A stretch of DNA of 8,036 nucleotides. Source: Desulfoplanes sp. Lineage in GTDB: Bacteria > Desulfobacterota > Desulfovibrionia > Desulfovibrionales > Desulfomicrobiaceae. A model generated the notes under the pieces. That model searched no databases. It was not told the origin of the DNA and saw nothing but the letters and a program-made list of their open reading frames with translations. The position numbers and the translations under genes are program-made. Shown here piece after piece: positions 1 to 6,580 of the stretch. The stretch lies in the NCBI GenBank assembly GCA_028708105.1, contig JAQVZR010000066.1:1-8036 (forward strand), read 5' to 3'. Each line of letters begins with the position of its first letter. Position 1 is the stretch's first letter.

Positions 1-31
1 AAAACCACTACCTATAATTAAAACAACCAGA

Positions 32-424
32 CTAAGCTTCTTCCAAAACAACTTTTGCCCTCCCATGAAAAACTTCGAAAGAAATAATCCTTTTATCAGT
101 TACATCCACCTCGTCAGGGGTGCATTCGCAATAATAGGCGTGGCCTGTTTCCAGGAGCTGGTCGATGTACGTATTATAGATGTCTGTTCGTTCACTTTGA
201 AAGTAGGGGCCCTCGTCCCAGTCCATGCCCAGCCAGGTCATGCCGTCCAGGATAGCGTCGGTCATTTCCTTGGTGGATCGGGCCCGGTCCGTGTCTTCGA
301 TGCGCAGCACAAAGGTGCCTTTTTGTTGCCGGGCAAGCAGCCAGTTGAACAGGGCCGTACGGGCTCCGCCGATGTGCAGGAAACCGGTGGGACTGGGAGG
401 AAAGCGGGTGACTAAATGGGACAT
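32..424 (-). pseudogene. gltX: Truncated glutamyl-tRNA synthetase (N-terminal fragment with foreign tail)
   Basis: The first ~107 of 130 residues are a clean class I glutamyl-tRNA synthetase N-terminus: the [13 protein letters not shown] signature (HIGH-type ATP site, residues 8-20), RIEDTD (41-46), and the first zinc-type cysteine pair C99/C101 in YYCECTPDE. The intact enzyme charges tRNA-Glu and is usually about 460-500 residues. Here the similarity stops after residue 107, and about 23 unrelated residues lead to a TAG stop, so the second zinc ligands, the KMSKS loop and the anticodon-binding domain are missing. A GGAG ribosome site sits 8 nt before the ATG. No other frame restores the family sequence after the break. 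It cannot be an active synthetase. It is either a fragment left by a rearrangement or insertion, or an assembly artefact near a contig end. Because charging tRNA-Glu is essential, a complete copy should exist elsewhere. Confidence 0.85.
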
Positions 425-699
425 GTTGATATCTCCTCAGAAATATAGAATAAAATTAAGATGAAGAACATAGAAGGAAGAAGTGGGCAGTTGTCAGCGC
501 GCAGTGGGCAGGAACGGCCGATGGCACACCTTTGGGGGTATTCCCTGCTTTTGTGGGGATAACCTTTCTGGCAATGGTAACAGGTGGTTATGAATCTGTA
601 TATACCTGTCTATAGATAGAATGAAACCTGCGTTCCAGCCCCAGGGCAAGGGAACGCAGGTCGTATGCCGGCAGAGGTGCATGTGTTGTTATTCTGTTG
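425..699. other. Intergenic region between gltX fragment and NFU gene
   Basis: About 275 bases without a credible gene. Apart from the hairpin at 626-661 and the gltX ribosome site, it holds a 9-bp direct repeat (AGTGGGCAG at 482-490 and 503-511) and a weak 6-bp inverted repeat (559-564 with 586-591). I could not find a convincing promoter for gltX here. The short reading frame on the minus strand (494-682) lacks a ribosome site and resembles nothing. Confidence 0.5.
626..661 (-). terminator. Hairpin after the NFU gene, possible terminator
   Basis: Perfect 11-bp inverted repeat (626-636 with 651-661, loop 14 nt), starting 38 nt past the NFU stop codon. On the minus strand the stem is followed by TTTCATTCTAT, a short and broken T-run, so it is either a weak intrinsic terminator or a 3'-end stabilising hairpin. 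The position between the NFU gene and gltX fits an end of the redox transcript. The plus strand has no T-run after it. Confidence 0.55.
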
Positions 700-930
700 C
701 TATTCTGCAGATTCGACGGCCTTGATTTCGGGAATCTCTTTGAGCAGAAATTTTTCAATGCCCTGTTTAAGTGTCATCTGGGACATGGGGCAGCCCTTAC
801 ACGCTCCCTGCAAACGGACTTTAACCACGTTGTCTGCGGTGAGTTCCACAAATTCCACATCGCCGCCGTCGGTCTGCAGAGCGGGACGGATTTTGTCCAG
901 AATCGCGAGTATTTTGTCTTTTAGTTCCAT
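700..930 (-). CDS. NFU-domain iron-sulfur cluster carrier/scaffold protein
   Basis: A 76-residue stand-alone NFU domain (the NifU C-terminal domain). It begins with a helix, then LQTDGGDVEFVEL (18-30), a beta segment, and the cluster-binding CKGC motif (C44, C47) in the typical GACKGCPMS setting. Proteins of this family dimerise, hold a [4Fe-4S] cluster between two CxxC pairs and hand it to client proteins in the cytosol. The start at 930 was chosen because AAGGAGAA lies just upstream; a longer frame reaching 990 would add 20 residues with no family similarity. It lies 62 nt downstream of the FTR gene on the same strand and is probably co-transcribed with it. Both are Fe-S related, so the protein may help mature the FTR cluster, but that is inference. 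It lacks the N-terminal A-type or scaffold domain seen in NfuA and full NifU. Confidence 0.9.
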   Translation of the reverse strand: MELKDKILAILDKIRPALQTDGGDVEFVELTADNVVKVRLQGACKGCPMSQMTLKQGIEKFLLKEIPEIKAVESAE

Positions 931-992
931 AAGAGTTCTCCTTTGAATGATCGGGGTTGCATAGTGAGGGGGAACCGGGTTGTCAATCAACC

Positions 993-1337
993 TTACATTC
1001 CCAGACCTGCCAGGACTTTTGCAGGATTTCGACGTTCAGGCACCACTTCATGGGGAATGGTTTCTTGGTTCCAGTCCTCGGATACATACAGGCCGCAAAA
1101 GCAGGTACCGTATTCTTTGACATCCGCTTCCCGGTACACGCAGGGGCATACAATATCTCTGTCCTGCTCATAATCACCGCTTGCCAGGCGGCAGGGACAG
1201 GCCATATGGCCATAGCGTTTTTTGTTCACCAGCAGACTTTCCAGCAGGGCGAGAACCATCTTTTTGTCTTTGTTGAAAAAATAGCCCTTGGATTCCTGAA
1301 ATTTTTTGAGCTGTTCATAGAGTTGTTCAGCGTTCAT
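993..1337 (-). CDS. Ferredoxin:thioredoxin reductase, catalytic (beta) subunit-like
   Basis: This 114-residue protein has the three CxC pairs of the FTR catalytic chain in order: CPC at 47-49, CPC at 64-66 and CFC at 79-81, followed by GLY. In plant and cyanobacterial FTR these cysteines bind one [4Fe-4S] cluster and form the adjacent active disulfide, passing electrons from ferredoxin to thioredoxin. Anaerobic bacteria and archaea carry this subunit without the variable alpha chain, where it can act as a ferredoxin:disulfide reductase. No alpha-chain gene is present in the window. One oddity: the last pair reads CFC, where the plant-type enzyme has CHC, the middle His taking part in catalysis. 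The gene overlaps the upstream glutaredoxin by four bases (ATGA), which suggests translational coupling and a shared job: the glutaredoxin-like protein is the obvious candidate acceptor. Confidence 0.88.
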   Translation of the reverse strand: MNAEQLYEQLKKFQESKGYFFNKDKKMVLALLESLLVNKKRYGHMACPCRLASGDYEQDRDIVCPCVYREADVKEYGTCFCGLYVSEDWNQETIPHEVVPERRNPAKVLAGLGM

Positions 1338-1585
1338 GATTCCAGGGCCTTTTTTATCTCGTCTTTTTTATACCCCACGATGACCGTATTTCCGATGCAC
1401 AAGGTGGGAAAAGAGAGGCTGGGATTGAGCTTCTTAATTTCTTCGATCACCCGTGTTCGTTCATCACCTTCCAACTTGTCCACATAACAGCAATCGTACT
1501 CGGCGTTGCTTTCATCCAAAAATTCTTTGGTATTTTTACAGTGGATACAGGTGGAAAGGGCATAGAGCTTGACGTTCTTATTCAT
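1334..1585 (-). CDS. Glutaredoxin-family thiol redox protein
   Basis: An 83-residue thioredoxin-fold protein. The beta1 strand KLYALST is followed by the redox motif CIHC (C13-C16), and the cis-proline segment SFPT (58-61) and GYK (71-73) match the glutaredoxin layout. The motif differs from the usual CPYC, as in many small NrdH/glutaredoxin-like proteins of anaerobes. Three further cysteines (C32, C33 adjacent, and C63) are present and unusual for so small a protein. The ATG at 1585 is preferred because AAGGATG precedes it; a TTG at 1615 in the same frame has no ribosome site and adds ten unlikely residues. It is the first gene of a tight set with FTR and NFU. I infer that it is reduced by the FTR-like protein with ferredoxin electrons rather than by glutathione; the true partner cannot be read from the sequence. 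Confidence 0.85.
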   Translation of the reverse strand: MNKNVKLYALSTCIHCKNTKEFLDESNAEYDCCYVDKLEGDERTRVIEEIKKLNPSLSFPTLCIGNTVIVGYKKDEIKKALES

Positions 1586-1635
1586 ATAAACATCCTTGTT
1601 TAACCGTTTAGTCAATTAACTCAGCAATTCCAGGC

Positions 1636-1834
1636 TAAACCAAACCACGTTTGAGGGATTGAGTTTTTTTCACCGCGAAGAACGCTAAGGAACACGAAGA
1701 AAAGCAACAAAATAAAGCTCAGTCTATCCCAGATTCTTCACCCTTCGCGTTCCTTCGTGCCCTTCGCGGTGAAAAAAGAATTGAACAGTGATAATCTGTT
1801 CGAAAACTATGGGTCTGAAACTGGGTTTGGTTTA
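1636..1834. repeat. Nested palindromic intergenic element
   Basis: The outer ends are an exact 11-bp inverted repeat (1636-1646 with 1824-1834; TAAACCAAACC at the left), and partial matching continues for about 10 more bases inward. Inside lies a larger imperfect palindrome: 1665-1699 pairs with 1743-1777, 30 of 35 positions being Watson-Crick, around a 43-nt loop. The inner arms are built from near-repeats of about 10 nt containing GCGAAG or ACGAAG. From memory, such CACCGCGAAG-type intergenic repeats are scattered in many environmental bacterial genomes. There is no coding capacity and no obvious target-site duplication. It could be a MITE-like or REP/BIME-like element. The stem is flanked by T at its start and A at its end, so it does not look like an intrinsic terminator on either strand. 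Confidence 0.65.
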
Positions 1835-1893
1835 AATCGATTTTGTCACTTCAAAAAAGGTAAAAGTGGTTTTAACCTATTTTGATTCTAAAA

Positions 1894-2871
1894 TTATTGA
1901 CTATGACATGCTTTTTCGTTTTGTATTTGCTTTTCAATCCATTTTGAAAAATGATCCAAGCCTTCTTCAAATGTTGTTTTCGGAGACCAATGTAATATTA
2001 ATTTTGCTTTTTCAATACTCAAAATACTTACAGGGACATCAAATGATCGGCCTTTAACATAATGTCTTATTGTAGATTGTTGAGTGATTTTTTCTATGGC
2101 ATTTAATACTTCATTCAGGCTTATTCCAATGCCAGATCCTATGTTAAAAACACGTTCTGGACCTGAATATTTTGATACGGCTATTAACGCAGATATAACA
2201 TCTTTGATGTAAATATAATCTCGAACAACAGAGCCATCTCCCCATATTTCTATTGTTTCGCCTCGAAGTGCTTTTGAGAGAAAAACAGCTACCGCCCCCT
2301 GAGTTGCATGCGTTCGCTGCCTTTCTCCAAAAGGATTTGATATGCGGAGAATGCTGTATTCCAAACCGTGTAAAGTATGAAATAATCCGAGATATTTTTC
2401 TATGGCTAGTTTGGTAATACCATATGAGCATGTCGGGTTATTGGGATGCTCTTCCGTAATGGGTATCCGAACCGGAACGCCATAGACTGTACCTCCCGAT
2501 GATGTGAAAATAACCTTTTTTACCCCGGCCTTTACTGCTTGATTGAGTAATTTGATTGTGCCTGATACATTGCTTTCAACATCAAATATAGGATCTGCGT
2601 TTGAAGACTTCGGCTGGGTCGTCGAAACGAGATGAAAACAAATGTCACATCCCTGTAATGCTTCCGTAATGTCAGCCTCACTCATAAGGTCGCCTTCGAA
2701 CATTTCAAAATTTTTGTTATGTATCTGTATGCAGTTGGTATTAGTTAGGGAGACGCCATGAGAACGTCCGAAACAGCGGACATGGTTGCCTTCTTCAAGG
2801 AGCGCATCAACAAGATGTGAGCCAATGAATCCTCGGCCTCCAAGTACAAGACATCGTAACGGGTTACTCAT
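1894..2871 (-). CDS. NAD-dependent sugar epimerase/dehydratase (extended SDR, GalE-like)
   Basis: This 325-residue protein is an extended short-chain dehydrogenase. It has the Rossmann motif GGRGFIG (11-17), the TSSGGTVYG strand (123-131) carrying the active serine/threonine, the catalytic YGITK (Y150, K154), the substrate-side NPFGERQ (179-185), and the VVRDYIYIKDV segment (215-225) typical of nucleotide-sugar epimerases. Members interconvert or dehydrate UDP/GDP/dTDP sugars in the cytoplasm; the closest general picture is UDP-glucose 4-epimerase, but the substrate cannot be assigned. The start at 2871 has GGAG ten bases upstream and places the Gly motif at the usual distance; an in-frame extension to 2964 starts with TTG and adds 31 unrelated residues. 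It follows the glycosyltransferase by 111 nt. Base composition is low (sample 2341-2400: 21 GC of 60), like that gene and unlike tmk, so both may have been acquired together. Confidence 0.88.
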   Translation of the reverse strand: MSNPLRCLVLGGRGFIGSHLVDALLEEGNHVRCFGRSHGVSLTNTNCIQIHNKNFEMFEGDLMSEADITEALQGCDICFHLVSTTQPKSSNADPIFDVESNVSGTIKLLNQAVKAGVKKVIFTSSGGTVYGVPVRIPITEEHPNNPTCSYGITKLAIEKYLGLFHTLHGLEYSILRISNPFGERQRTHATQGAVAVFLSKALRGETIEIWGDGSVVRDYIYIKDVISALIAVSKYSGPERVFNIGSGIGISLNEVLNAIEKITQQSTIRHYVKGRSFDVPVSILSIEKAKLILHWSPKTTFEEGLDHFSKWIEKQIQNEKACHSQ

Positions 2872-2982
2872 GTTCTTTGTTCTCCATAAGCTGCTCAATG
2901 TCGATTCTTTGGGCGAAAGTCTTATCGTATAACCTGAATCCGTGAATACGATTGAGCATACCAATCTCTCGTCATGAGACGT

Positions 2983-3762
2983 TTAAGTGCTTTTTGGAGA
3001 GCTCAATTTATTTTTATCAGTAAGGTTGAGTTCATAAAGGCGAATATATTTGTTGAAAGCATAGAAAAATGAGTTGATTGCGAGAATGAACCCTGCTTTT
3101 CCGTCTAGAAATCCTTTTTTCAAAAAATATATTTTTATAAATCTGCCTATTCCATGACTGAATGCTTTAATAACTCCAGAAGATTGTCCTTTTTCAAACA
3201 GATCTTGCGCACCGATTTGAGTATATGAATTAATTTTTGCAATGTGTTCCCCAATATCTTTGTAAGGATAATGGATAATATTTCCGGATAATTTTTGTAC
3301 CGTTCCTGTCGTACGGAAACCATAGTGTGGTCCTGAAATATGCACTCGCATCTGATCTAATCTAAAAACGCGTAAAAGATAGTCGGGATACCAGCCACAG
3401 TGGTAAATAAATCTGTCAAAATAAAAGGAAATTCTAGGGCAAAGGAATCCTCCACCTGACGGGTTTTTTAATGCATCCATGATACTTTTCTGGAGTTCTA
3501 TCGAGATAATTTCATCCTGATCAAGGGATATTACCCAGGGAGTCGTTACATGTTTAAACGCGAATTCGAACTGGGTTGCAGGGCCTTGCCATGGATTGAC
3601 TAGAAATTCAGCATTGTGTTTTTTTGCAATCTCCGGAGTACTGTCTGTACTTTGGGAATCGACAACAATAATTTTTGAACAAAAATTAAGACTTTGAAGG
3701 CATTTATCGAGATGACGTTCGCCATTAAGTGTAAGAACGACGCCGGTAATAGAGTCATTCAT
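2983..3762 (-). CDS. Family 2 glycosyltransferase, WaaE/KdtX-like
   Basis: A 259-residue GT-A fold glycosyltransferase: [18 protein letters not shown] (8-25), nucleotide-binding [10 protein letters not shown] (33-42), and the metal-binding DQDE (81-84, DxD type). [12 protein letters not shown] (123-134) and the C-terminal GFLDGKAGF (217-225) are typical of the WaaE/KdtX group that adds a sugar to lipopolysaccharide inner core. It uses a nucleotide sugar and works at the cytoplasmic membrane face; a hydrophobic stretch near 223-241 may help membrane contact. The segment 138-149, where this group usually has a VHE motif, reads [12 protein letters not shown], so the acceptor may differ. Its ATG overlaps the tmk stop by four bases (ATGA), and its own ribosome site is weak, so it is likely translated by coupling to tmk. 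It is AT-rich (3661-3720: 18 GC of 60; 3061-3120: 21 of 60) compared with tmk. Confidence 0.87.
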   Translation of the reverse strand: MNDSITGVVLTLNGERHLDKCLQSLNFCSKIIVVDSQSTDSTPEIAKKHNAEFLVNPWQGPATQFEFAFKHVTTPWVISLDQDEIISIELQKSIMDALKNPSGGGFLCPRISFYFDRFIYHCGWYPDYLLRVFRLDQMRVHISGPHYGFRTTGTVQKLSGNIIHYPYKDIGEHIAKINSYTQIGAQDLFEKGQSSGVIKAFSHGIGRFIKIYFLKKGFLDGKAGFILAINSFFYAFNKYIRLYELNLTDKNKLSSPKST

Positions 3763-4403
3763 ATTTTGTTAGCCTGTAATTTGAAATGTATGTGTTTTTT
3801 GATGGCGGCAAAGGTGTCTTCCCGGGAACCCGTTGCATCGATAACCACAAAACGGTCCCGGTTGAGGGCTGCCCAGGTGAGATAGCCTTCACGGATGCGG
3901 GTGTGGAAGGCCAAATTTTCGGCTTCAAAGCGGCCTTCAGTCGCATGTTTGTTTTCCTGAAAATTTCTCGTCAGGGCGCGCTTGAGACCTATTTCCGGTT
4001 CAAGATCCAGGAGAAAGGTTATGTCCGGCCAGATGGAATTGACAGCAACGGAATTGAGCTGGTGCAGAAGCTTGGGGTCCAGTCCCCGCCCATATCCCTG
4101 ATAGACCACTGTGGAATCGGCAAACCGGTCGCAAAGGACGGCTTCGCCGCGGTCCAGAGCCGGTTTAATGACGGACGAAATATGTTGGGACCTGTCAGCC
4201 AGATACAGGAAGAGTTCCGTGAGGCCCGTGATATCGCTATTTTTGGGATTAAGGAGAATCGCGCGCAGAGTGGCCCCCAAGGCGCTGCCGCCGGGCTCCA
4301 GGGTCTGGACAACGGTCATCCCTTTGGATTCCAGAAATGTTTTGATCCGCCTGATTTGGGTGGACTTGCCGCAGCCTTCTATACCTTCAAGGGTAATGAA
4401 CAT
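3759..4403 (-). CDS. tmk: Thymidylate kinase (dTMP kinase)
   Basis: A full-length 214-residue kinase that phosphorylates dTMP to dTDP for DNA synthesis in the cytosol. Motifs in order: P-loop GIEGCGKST (7-15), LEPGGS (35-40), the [12 protein letters not shown] substrate segment (92-103; usually DRY), and a lid with R158 around TEGRFE (155-160). The glycine-rich P-loop lacks the arginine of the eukaryotic type, while the lid is basic, which matches the bacterial (type II) enzymes. AAGGAAG lies just ahead of the ATG at 4403. The first 25 bases overlap the 3' end of the HD-domain gene, and its stop overlaps the start of the glycosyltransferase, so the three are probably one transcript. In many bacteria tmk is followed by holB; here a polysaccharide gene takes that place. 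GC is high (4081-4140: 35 of 60). Confidence 0.95.
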   Translation of the reverse strand: MFITLEGIEGCGKSTQIRRIKTFLESKGMTVVQTLEPGGSALGATLRAILLNPKNSDITGLTELFLYLADRSQHISSVIKPALDRGEAVLCDRFADSTVVYQGYGRGLDPKLLHQLNSVAVNSIWPDITFLLDLEPEIGLKRALTRNFQENKHATEGRFEAENLAFHTRIREGYLTWAALNRDRFVVIDATGSREDTFAAIKKHIHFKLQANKI

Positions 4404-5404
4404 TGGTCTTCCTTTTTTGCGGGGTGTATTTTAGAAATTGTCGGCTTCGGGGTCCGCTGGGGCTGGAACAGGTCCCGTTGCAAGGAACGCTGAAAACCTG
4501 ACCAGGATTCGGTTTCCGTGTCGTGTAATGCCTGGGTCATGGTGTTTATTTTGGCATCCAGATTGTCGGCCATGTGCAGGACCATGGCCTCTGTGGTCAT
4601 GGGGAGCTTGGGTGAGCCGTAGTCATACTGCCCGTGATGGCTTAAAATGATGTGTTTGAAATGCAGGATGAGTCCTGGTTCCAGTTTTGATTTTTGCAAA
4701 AAAGGTTCTATAACTTCGAGTCCCATCTGGATATGTCCGAGAAGTTTGCCGGGAGATGTGTATTCTCTGGATATGCCGTGGGTGAGTTCAAAGGCCTTGC
4801 CCAGGTCATGGAAGGTGGCGGCGATAAGCAGCATTTCCCGGTCCAATTGCGGATACAGGTCGCTCATGGATCGGCATATATTGACTACTCCGAGGGTATG
4901 TTCCAGCAGCCCGCCACAATAGGCATGGTGGATGGATTTTCCTCCCGGGGCTGTCAGCAGTGCCTGTCTGATGGCCGGCGTTCCCAGAATTTTTTTGTAT
5001 AGTTTTCGCCAGTCCGGGTATAAGATTTCCTGATGGAGAATTGTTTCGATGCTGGAGAGGAGATCTTCTGGAGGCACAGCCGAACTTGGTAAAAACTGTG
5101 ACCGATCAATGGCTTCGGCAACAGGGTCAAGGACGGCCAGTGTCGTAATGGTGGCTTGCAACTGATCCTTGAATGTACTTATTCTGCCTTGGATGCGGAC
5201 AAATTGTTCTGCAGTCAACCCTTCGTAGTTCTGGCTCAGGGGGCTCCAGATTTTGGCTCCCAGGGACCCGGTTCTGTCTTGCAGCGTCAGCTGCCAGTAG
5301 GGACCGTTTTTGGCCTGGTTTAACTGGGCCTGGGTCAGGGCAAAAACATCATCAAAGACTATGCCGGCTTTGAGGTCACGAATATATATTTTCTTTTCTA
5401 TCAT
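4379..5404 (-). CDS. OB-fold/HD-domain phosphohydrolase, YhaM-like 3'-5' exonuclease
   Basis: A 341-residue two-domain protein. Residues ~8-95 look like an OB-fold nucleic-acid binding domain ([30 protein letters not shown]). Residues ~155-290 form an HD domain with the metal-binding set: H159/H160, GGLLEH (164-169), HDLGK (199-203), HH (256-257) and ADNLDAK (279-285). This OB+HD order is that of the YhaM/CBF1 family of 3'-5' exoribonucleases (about 310-330 residues), so a role in RNA end-trimming or single-strand degradation is likely; the activity itself is inferred. The C-terminal ~40 residues are polar, proline/lysine-rich and outside the family core. The ATG at 5404 is used although its ribosome site is weak; the frame stays open to 5500 only with TTG starts and non-conserved residues. 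It is the first gene of the tmk operon and diverges from surE. Confidence 0.85.
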   Translation of the reverse strand: MIEKKIYIRDLKAGIVFDDVFALTQAQLNQAKNGPYWQLTLQDRTGSLGAKIWSPLSQNYEGLTAEQFVRIQGRISTFKDQLQATITTLAVLDPVAEAIDRSQFLPSSAVPPEDLLSSIETILHQEILYPDWRKLYKKILGTPAIRQALLTAPGGKSIHHAYCGGLLEHTLGVVNICRSMSDLYPQLDREMLLIAATFHDLGKAFELTHGISREYTSPGKLLGHIQMGLEVIEPFLQKSKLEPGLILHFKHIILSHHGQYDYGSPKLPMTTEAMVLHMADNLDAKINTMTQALHDTETESWSGFQRSLQRDLFQPQRTPKPTISKIHPAKKEDQCSLPLKV

Positions 5405-5623
5405 CAATATTGCCAAGGTAAGGGGCTTTATGTATGTGCCTCGCAAAGTGTTGCACACTGAAAAATATAATCTGTACGTATACGGATTCTGTTTTGGCAA
5501 GTCCAGCCCGCGAACGTTCGGGTATAAAAACCGGTGTGGTCAACGTGTGGGAGGGCGCCTGTTCGACGTATGGACAGGGTTTGTCTGCGGGACACGTGTA
5601 AAATTACTACATCCGAGATGCGT
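5405..5623. promoter_or_regulatory. Divergent intergenic region between HD gene and surE
   Basis: This 219-nt spacer must carry the promoters of both the leftward tmk operon and rightward surE. It contains a perfect 10-bp palindrome CGAACGTTCG (5511-5520), directly followed by GGTATAAAAACC, and a TATAAT at 5466-5471 on the plus strand. Neither A/T box has a good -35 at 16-18 nt, so I do not assign exact promoters. The palindrome could be an operator. No gene is visible here. Confidence 0.4.
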
Positions 5624-6382
5624 ATGCATATTTTATTGACCAATGATGACGGTATCCGGGCCGTTGGTTTACGGGCTCTATATGCGGAAATGGTCCGCTC
5701 CGGGCATCGGGTATCCGTGGTTGCTCCCATGACCGAGCAGAGTGCTGTAGGGCATTCGGTCACCTTTTTAACCCCTTTGCGGGTCAAGGAGGTTGTTGAA
5801 ACCGGGTTTGAAGGCAAAGGTGTCTTCGGAACTCCGGTGGACTGTGTCAAGCTGGCATTGACCACGCTGTTGGATAGCCCGCCGGATCTGATTCTTTCAG
5901 GAATTAATAACGGGGCCAATGTGGGCGTGGATATTTTGTACTCAGGTACGGTTTCTGCTGCCACTGAAGGGGCTCTGGCCGGATTTCCTGCCTTGGCGGT
6001 ATCCATTGATACTTTTGATCCGCAGGATCTTGGCGAGCAGGCCGTGTTTGTACGCAAGTTCATTGACCGTGGAGCCTGGAAACATGCTCCTGAAAAATGT
6101 GTGCTCAATCTGAATTTTCCGCGCATCTCCATAGAAGACTGCAAGGGGCTGCGTGTCTGTGCCCAGACCGGGGCCGTGTACCGGGATGGTTATGAGGTTC
6201 GTGAAGATCCCCGGGGTCGGCCTTATTATTGGCTGCAGGGTGAAATTCCGCCCGAAGATGTTGCTCCCGGCACGGACAGAGAGCTCCTTACCCAGGGGTA
6301 CATCACGTTGACGCCACTTGTTTTTGATTTCACTCACTGGAAATTTTTGCAGGATTTGACCGAAATTGTAGCCCGAGGCTGA
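5624..6382 (+). CDS. surE: 5'/3'-nucleotidase SurE
   Basis: A 252-residue SurE protein, a metal-dependent phosphatase that removes phosphate from nucleoside monophosphates (and in some species 3'-nucleotides or short polyphosphate), linked to stationary-phase survival. It opens with MHILLTNDDGI, giving the metal ligands D8 and D9; S40 sits in APMTEQSAVGHS, and N96 in SGINNGANVG (92-101). These match the four metal-binding positions known in the family. GTPVDCVKLAL (69-79) and YSGTVSAATEGA (106-117) are further family blocks. The length is normal. The family start is immediately before the ILLTNDDG strand; ATG codons at 5618 and 5624 are both possible, and I chose 5624 because GAG lies six bases ahead of it. 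It is divergent from the HD/tmk operon and 198 nt upstream of fba on the same strand. Confidence 0.95.
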   Translation: MHILLTNDDGIRAVGLRALYAEMVRSGHRVSVVAPMTEQSAVGHSVTFLTPLRVKEVVETGFEGKGVFGTPVDCVKLALTTLLDSPPDLILSGINNGANVGVDILYSGTVSAATEGALAGFPALAVSIDTFDPQDLGEQAVFVRKFIDRGAWKHAPEKCVLNLNFPRISIEDCKGLRVCAQTGAVYRDGYEVREDPRGRPYYWLQGEIPPEDVAPGTDRELLTQGYITLTPLVFDFTHWKFLQDLTEIVARG

Positions 6383-6580
6383 TGCTGCGGCCTTTGGGGC
6401 CCGCTCCGATGCCCCCCACAAAAAGGCAGAGATCGGCTCTCTATGCGGAGCCCTTTGTGCTGTATGTATGCTTGAATACAGAGACTGATACTGAACCAGC
6501 ATACTACATGCAGGATTTTAGAGAGGTGCCGGACCGGATTGCGTCTGTCATCTGAATACGAACGTTGTAAGGAGGAAGGT
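6383..6580. other. surE-fba intergenic spacer
   Basis: A 198-nt spacer. A GC-rich bulged hairpin (6387-6404) follows the surE stop but has no T-run, so it is not a clear terminator. A 6-bp inverted repeat (6460-6465 with 6476-6481) lies mid-spacer. I see no promoter with good -35 and -10 boxes. The strong fba ribosome site AAGGAGG (6569-6575) is at the end. fba may be read through from surE or have its own unrecognised promoter. Confidence 0.4.

Noticed and set aside
482..511. Two AGTGGGCAG copies, checked as a CRISPR or tandem array
   Set aside because: Only two 9-bp copies 21 nt apart and no further units; no array.
931..990. Longer NFU start
   Set aside because: The ATG at 930 has AAGGAGAA just upstream and begins at the family's N-terminal helix; the extension is unrelated.
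1664..1778. Large palindrome as a bidirectional terminator for the tmk operon and the redox cassette
   Set aside because: On both strands the stem is preceded by T-runs and followed by A-runs, the reverse of an intrinsic terminator.
2872..2964. Longer epimerase start at a TTG
   Set aside because: Adds 31 non-conserved residues before the Rossmann motif; the ATG at 2871 has a usable ribosome site.
3786..4493. 235-codon plus-strand frame across tmk and the HD gene end
   Set aside because: Spans two convincing minus-strand genes and has no recognisable protein features.
5428..6144. 238-codon open frame antisense to surE
   Set aside because: Fully opposite a clear surE gene, low-complexity Arg/Ser/Thr-rich translation, no family motif; a shadow of high-GC codon use.
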